Assembly: GCA_013822085.1 (NCBI GenBank)
Contig: PNJV01000015.1
Span: 1-47,280, forward strand
Length of the DNA stretch: 47,280 nucleotides
Reading direction: 5' to 3'
DNA from: Isosphaera sp.
Lineage (GTDB): Bacteria; Planctomycetota; Phycisphaerae; Phycisphaerales; UBA1924
Numbering within the stretch: the stretch's first letter is position 1; the number at the start of each line of letters is the position of its first letter. Of the stretch, positions 35,677 through 47,280 are shown piece after piece. The notes beneath the pieces were generated by a model. It searched no databases. It was given only the letters and a program-made list of their open reading frames with translations, and was not told the origin of the DNA. The translations under genes and the position numbers were made by a program.

Positions 35677-37164
35677 TTATTGGCCCTGCGCCAGCGAGTA
35701 CCCCTTGACACCGTCGAAGACCCGCAGCAGCTCGTACGAGCAGACGTCGAACTTCTCGGCCACCCGGTCGAGCAGCGCCACGCACCGGCTCTGACCGAAA
35801 TCGCCGGGCCGGAACCCCTCGCGCAGCTCGAACCGAACGCGGTAGTAGTCCACGCACTCGGTGTACATGCTCCCGGCCGGCCACACCTGCGTGCCGCGGT
35901 TGGAGATCAGCGTCAGCTTGAACGGCGTCTCCTGGGCGATCCGCTGCATCTCCTCGGCCACCGACGACGGCGCCAGCGGTGTGTCCAGGTAGATATCGCA
36001 CCCGACCACGTGCTTGACCACGTTGGTGTACGTGCGGATCACCGTGTGCCCAGACGGCCGCTGCGGCGTCGGCGGTGCCGGGCCGTCCTTCTCCGGCACG
36101 GCCACGCCCGAGACGCTCTTGGGCCCCGACCCGAGCCGGTCGGCGATCGCCCTGACGAACTCCTTGGTCCCCAGCGCCGGCCTGGACTTGTCGCCGAAGT
36201 CCCCGGTCCGCACGCCGCTCTCGAGCGCAGCCAGCAGCGCGTTCTCGATCGCCGCCGCTGCGCGCACCAGCCCCGCGTGCCGGAGCATCATCAGCCCGGA
36301 CAGGATCAGCGATGTCGGGTTGGCGATCCCCTTGCCGGCGATGTCCGGCGCCGTCCCGTGCACCGCCTCGAAGATCGAGATCTGGTTGCCGATGTTGGCC
36401 GACGGCGCAAAGCCCAGACCCCCAACGAGCCCCGCGGCCAGGTCCGACACGATGTCCCCCTGCAGGTTCGGCAGCACGATCATCTGGTACTGCTGCGGCC
36501 GCACCACCAGGTTCATGCACAGCGCGTCGACGATCACGTCGGCCGCCTCGATCTCCGGATACTCGCGGGCCGCCTGGCGGAAGCGCTCCAGGAACAGCCC
36601 GTCGGTCAGCTTCATGATGTTGGCCTTGTGGCCGCAGTGCACCCGGCTCAGCCCCAGCGCCTTGGCGTGCCTCCACGCCAGCCGGTGCACCTGGTCGCTC
36701 CCGGGCGCGCTGATCAGCCGCTTGCACTGGATCATGTCCGGCGTGAGCCGGTGCTCCACACCCCCGTAGGTGTCCTCGATGTTCTCCCGCACGATCGTCA
36801 GGTTCAGTTCGATCCCCGACCGGCTGTACGGCGTCTCGACCCCCGGCAGCGTGCGGAAGTGCCGCACGTTGGCGTAGGCGCTAAAGAGCTTGCGCAGCGT
36901 CACGTTGATCGACTTGCCGCCGCCCCCCTTGGGCGTCTCCATCGGCCCCTTGAACACCACCCCGCTCGCCTCCACCTCGGCGATCGCCCCGTCGGTCATG
37001 CCGCGAGAGTCGCCGGCATCGAACACCTCCCGCCCCATCTGCACCGGCACGAACTGCACCCGCTCGTGCACCCCGGCGTGCCGGAAGAGCTCCAGCGTCG
37101 CGTCCATGATCTCGGGGCCGATCCCGTCCCCCTTGGCTAGCGCTACTCGGATCTCGGATCCCAT
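35677..37164 (-). CDS. icd: Isocitrate dehydrogenase, long Thermus-type form
   Basis: This 495-residue TCA-cycle enzyme converts isocitrate to 2-oxoglutarate. The dehydrogenase core (about 1-335) has GDGIGPEIMDA, the substrate-site helix KSINVTLRK, IVRENIEDTYGG, VDALCMNLVV and the cofactor loop HGTAPDIAGKGIANP (269-283). A C-terminal domain of about 150 residues follows, as in the 496-residue Thermus enzyme. The cofactor loop has Asp274, Ile275 and Ala281 where NADP enzymes have Lys, Tyr and Val, so NAD preference is predicted. AGGAGG lies 11 bases before the ATG. A promoter pair is seen at 37248-37276. Other beta-decarboxylating dehydrogenases (LeuB) lack this C-terminal domain. Confidence 0.92.
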   Translation of the reverse strand: MGSEIRVALAKGDGIGPEIMDATLELFRHAGVHERVQFVPVQMGREVFDAGDSRGMTDGAIAEVEASGVVFKGPMETPKGGGGKSINVTLRKLFSAYANVRHFRTLPGVETPYSRSGIELNLTIVRENIEDTYGGVEHRLTPDMIQCKRLISAPGSDQVHRLAWRHAKALGLSRVHCGHKANIMKLTDGLFLERFRQAAREYPEIEAADVIVDALCMNLVVRPQQYQMIVLPNLQGDIVSDLAAGLVGGLGFAPSANIGNQISIFEAVHGTAPDIAGKGIANPTSLILSGLMMLRHAGLVRAAAAIENALLAALESGVRTGDFGDKSRPALGTKEFVRAIADRLGSGPKSVSGVAVPEKDGPAPPTPQRPSGHTVIRTYTNVVKHVVGCDIYLDTPLAPSSVAEEMQRIAQETPFKLTLISNRGTQVWPAGSMYTECVDYYRVRFELREGFRPGDFGQSRCVALLDRVAEKFDVCSYELLRVFDGVKGYSLAQGQ

Positions 37165-37246
37165 CGTGCTCTTGGACCTCCTGCCCGCCCCGCCGGCACC
37201 GCCCCCAACGGCTCAGCCCACCACCCCTACGGCCTCGCGCGGCCGC

Positions 37247-37276
37247 TAGCATAGTGCCCCTCAGGAGCCCGCCCAA
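37247..37276. promoter_or_regulatory. Overlapping divergent promoter elements of icd and the DinB gene
   Basis: For icd, the minus strand has TTGGGC (37276-37271) and TATGCT (37253-37248), 17 bases apart. For the DinB gene, the plus strand has TAGCAT (37247-37252), which uses five of the same bases; no -35 is clear. The two -10 elements overlap, so only one polymerase could open this site at a time. Confidence 0.5.
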
Positions 37277-37277
37277 C

Positions 37278-37787
37278 ATGCACACCATCACCGCTCGCCA
37301 AGCCGCCATCGACGCCGTCGTGTTTAGCCGCCAGCTCTACGACGTGGCCCTCAAGGGCTTCCCAGCCGACAAGCTCGCTACCCAGCCGCCCAACCTGCCC
37401 AACCACGCACTCTGGACCATCGGCCACCTGGCCACGACCTACGCCTTCTTCCGCTCCGTCCTGGACGGCCAGAGCACCACCGTCCCGGACAGCTACAACG
37501 CGCTCTTCGGGCCGGGCTCCAAGCCCTCGGCGACCCCGAGCACCTACCCGCCGCTGGCCGAGCTGATCGCCCACCTCAACCGCACCCACGCCGAGCTCCT
37601 GCGCGTCCTGCGCGAGATGCCCGAGGCCGACCTGACCAAGCCCCCGGCCGTCGAGTTCCCCTTCTCCCCCACGCGCCTGGCCGCGATGCACATGCTCGCC
37701 TGGCACGACGGCTGGCACCAGGGCCAGCTCTCGCTCACCCGCGTCGCCCTCGGCCTGCCCGGCATCCTGAGCAACCTCAACGCCTAA
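37278..37787 (+). CDS. DinB-superfamily metal-binding protein
   Basis: This 169-residue four-helix-bundle protein belongs to the DinB/YfiT-like group, whose members bind a metal through three histidines and often act as thiol-dependent transferases. The histidines are His50 in WTIGHLATT and His143/His147 in AWHDGWHQGQL. The ATG at 37278 is chosen because AGGAG lies ten bases upstream; a GTG eight codons earlier is open but lies in the promoter. The gene stands alone between icd (divergent) and rpoC (convergent). Despite the group name, it is not DNA polymerase IV. Its substrate is unknown. Confidence 0.85.
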   Translation: MHTITARQAAIDAVVFSRQLYDVALKGFPADKLATQPPNLPNHALWTIGHLATTYAFFRSVLDGQSTTVPDSYNALFGPGSKPSATPSTYPPLAELIAHLNRTHAELLRVLREMPEADLTKPPAVEFPFSPTRLAAMHMLAWHDGWHQGQLSLTRVALGLPGILSNLNA

Positions 37788-37912
37788 CCCCGCGCCGATC
37801 GCACGGGCCCGCGGCACAAAGACAGAACCCCCGCCCAGCCACGCGGCGCGATCTCGCTCCGCTGGCGCCACCCACCCGCGCGGCGCGGGTAGCAAGACCA
37901 GATACCAAAGCA

Positions 37913-37940
37913 CAAGGCCCGAGCGCTCGCCCGGGCCTTG
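37913..37940. terminator. Bidirectional terminator between the DinB gene and rpoC
   Basis: A 9-base stem (CAAGGCCCG at 37913-37921 with 37932-37940) encloses a ten-base loop. It is followed by CGCTTTCTCG on the plus strand and TGCTTTGG on the minus strand, so it could serve both the DinB gene and the rpoBC transcript. A second hairpin (ACCCGCG, 37874-37880 with 37884-37890) lies nearby. The rest of the 252-base gap (37788-38039) is GC-rich without other signals. Confidence 0.65.
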
Positions 37941-38039
37941 CGCTTTCTCGTTGTTGTCGCCGAGCCGGCCCGCGCACCCGGCCCTGCCACGCGCACTGGC
38001 GCCGGGCTGCGCCGCGCGCCCGGCCGTGGACGGGCTGGC

Positions 38040-42476
<4,437 letters not shown>

Positions 42477-42499
42477 GCGTTGCCCTCGCAAGAAAGTCA

Positions 42500-42528
42500 C
42501 CCCAACCCCGGACCACCACCCCTGCCCC
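42500..42528 (-). other. Potential G-quadruplex in the rpoC leader
   Basis: On the minus (mRNA) strand four runs of four Gs occur with loops of 2, 9 and 2 bases, 24-52 bases before the rpoC ATG. This satisfies the usual G-quadruplex pattern. In such GC-rich DNA it may arise by chance. The rest of the rpoB-rpoC gap shows no promoter or terminator that I can support. Confidence 0.5.
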
Positions 42529-42629
42529 TGCCTCTGCTACCGGCCCTCGCCACGAGCCCGCATCACCCGCGCACGCCGCGCCCACCGCCGCCGCCCTTTC
42601 CCCCCCGCGGCCGCCGGCGCAAACGCGAC

Positions 42630-46445
<3,816 letters not shown>

Positions 46446-46544
46446 CGTGCTGTACCCCGCGATGGTGAACGCGATCGCGCCGGTGCCGATGCGTTCGCCA
46501 CAGGTCGTTCGGTTTTATTGATTGACGTCCATGCCCGAGCCCCA

Positions 46545-46573
46545 ACGATAGCACCACCGAACCCGCCAGGCAA
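46545..46573 (-). promoter_or_regulatory. Predicted rpoBC promoter
   Basis: On the minus strand TTGCCT (46573-46568) and TATCGT (46550-46545) are 17 bases apart. The start would lie about 93 bases before rpoB. It is downstream of the hairpin at 46625-46657, so it would supply rpoBC when transcripts from rplL end there. Confidence 0.6.
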
Positions 46574-46624
46574 CTGACATGCCCAACGCGCTCATGCGGG
46601 CTCTCGCCGTCGAAAGTCCAAAGC

Positions 46625-46657
46625 GCCGACCCGGGAGCTTCCCCTCCGCGGGTCGGC
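46625..46657 (-). terminator. Hairpin (partial terminator or attenuator) between rplL and rpoB
   Basis: A perfect 9-base GC-rich stem (46625-46633 with 46649-46657) with a 15-base loop lies 70 bases after the rplL stop. On the minus strand it is followed by GCTTTGGACTTTC, T-rich for this genome but not a run. Partial termination between rplL and rpoB is known in E. coli, and this hairpin is in the same place. Efficiency cannot be judged from sequence. Confidence 0.5.
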
Positions 46658-46726
46658 CGTGATGACACATCGGCCTTGCGCCGACGGCCCGGACCAGCCG
46701 GGCTCGCCTCGCCAGGATCAGAACGC

Positions 46727-47107
46727 TCAGGCCAGCTTGACCTTGGCGCCCTTCTCCTCGAGCGACTTCTTGAGCTTCTCCGCCTCTTCCTTGGTCACGC
46801 CGGTCTTGACGGGCTTGGGGGCGCCGTCGACCAGGTCCTTGGCTTCCTTGAGGCCCAGCGCAGTGGCCTCGCGGACCACCTTGATCACGTCGATCTTCTT
46901 GTCGCCAGCCGCCTCCAGGATCACATCGAAGCTGGTCTTCTCTTCGACCACCGCCGCAGCCGCGCCCGCCGCCGGCCCAGCCACCATCGCCACGCCGCCC
47001 GCAGCAGCCTCGATGCCGTAGGTGTCCTTGAGGTACTTGCCCAGCTCCACAGCGTCCTTGAGGGTCAGCGCCGCCAGCGCGTCGCCCAGCTCTTGCACGG
47101 TTGCCAT
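46727..47107 (-). CDS. rplL: Ribosomal protein bL12 (L7/L12)
   Basis: This 126-residue stalk protein binds translation factors. It has an N-terminal dimerisation helix pair (about 1-33), an Ala/Gly-rich hinge (about 35-55) and the conserved C-terminal domain: [36 protein letters not shown] and [19 protein letters not shown]. Length is normal. GGAG lies eight bases before the ATG at 47107. The usual neighbour rplJ is not in the 173 bases that remain upstream, which show no coding frame that I can support. Confidence 0.98.
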   Translation of the reverse strand: MATVQELGDALAALTLKDAVELGKYLKDTYGIEAAAGGVAMVAGPAAGAAAAVVEEKTSFDVILEAAGDKKIDVIKVVREATALGLKEAKDLVDGAPKPVKTGVTKEEAEKLKKSLEEKGAKVKLA

Positions 47108-47254
47108 GTCCGATCTCCAGCCACACGCGCACCGATCACCCGGCCGGTGCCCACCGGTCCTCCGGAGGGGTCGGGACGCCCCGACGCCTTACCCCCACGC
47201 GCGCCGCGTCCGCAGAGGAACGCCGCCGCGCAGGGCCTGCGGAGAAGAGCCCCG

Positions 47255-47260
47255 ATGATA
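47255..47260 (-). promoter_or_regulatory. Possible -10 element upstream of rplL
   Basis: On the minus strand TATCAT lies about 150 bases before the rplL ATG, near the window edge, so its -35 cannot be judged. The flanking GCTATC followed by a GGGGCT run resembles the region around the rpoB -10. The rest of 47108-47280 holds short inverted repeats (for example CCGGTG with CACCGG near 47142-47155) and no gene. Confidence 0.3.
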
Positions 47261-47280
47261 GCCCGCCCCCACGCTCTTTC

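Overview
The window is a GC-rich, densely packed bacterial chromosome segment made almost entirely of housekeeping genes. The likely source is a planctomycete of the Phycisphaerae type. The pointers are an exported protein with a PEP-CTERM-like tail ending in an Arg cluster (34596-35546), a pilM-N-O-P-B cluster, a futalosine-hydrolase-like gene of the alternative menaquinone route, an ALDH7-type dehydrogenase and a long Thermus-type isocitrate dehydrogenase. The assignment is inferred from gene content and composition, not from a database match. No tRNA, rRNA, insertion sequence, integrase, prophage or CRISPR array was seen, and no gene-free stretch reaches 300 bases.

Layout. 1-2760: two tandem STAS-domain proteins, then a secreted M28 metallopeptidase closed by a strong hairpin terminator. 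2798-9723 (minus strand): a type IV pilus/type II secretion cluster, transcribed pilM, pilN, pilO, a pilP/gspC-like gene and pilB, followed by an exported protein made of about nine 26-residue repeats. 9936-12668: a futalosine hydrolase (minus) divergent from a HlyD-like membrane-fusion protein (plus). 12701-22071 (minus): uvrB, a small membrane protein overlapping it, a giant AsmA-like protein, a LOG-family protein and an unknown exported protein. 22139-25324: a MacB-type permease without its ATPase (minus), divergent from hpt, which overlaps a PH-domain/dephospho-CoA kinase fusion. 25336-37787: metK, purM, mfd, an aldehyde dehydrogenase, rpiA, a DUF1348 protein, the PEP-CTERM-like protein, icd and a DinB-family protein. 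38040-47107 (minus): rplL, rpoB, rpoC.

The genes serve DNA repair (UvrB and the transcription-repair coupling factor Mfd), transcription (RpoB, RpoC), the ribosomal stalk (L7/L12), nucleotide and cofactor synthesis (PurM, Hpt, CoaE, MetK), central carbon metabolism (Icd, RpiA) and the cell envelope (Pil, AsmA-like, MacB/HlyD types, M28, PEP-CTERM-like).

There is no obvious new defence or mobile system. The most interesting signals are: (1) five or more cluster-leading genes that lack a Shine-Dalgarno sequence and instead carry TANNNT exactly 5-6 nt before the start codon, which suggests a leaderless-transcript class; (2) a membrane PH-domain fused to CoaE; (3) RpoC without the usual second zinc-site cysteines; (4) an isocitrate dehydrogenase with an NAD-type cofactor signature; (5) the secreted tandem-repeat protein; (6) recurrent C/G-rich low-complexity insertions inside conserved enzymes and promoter regions.
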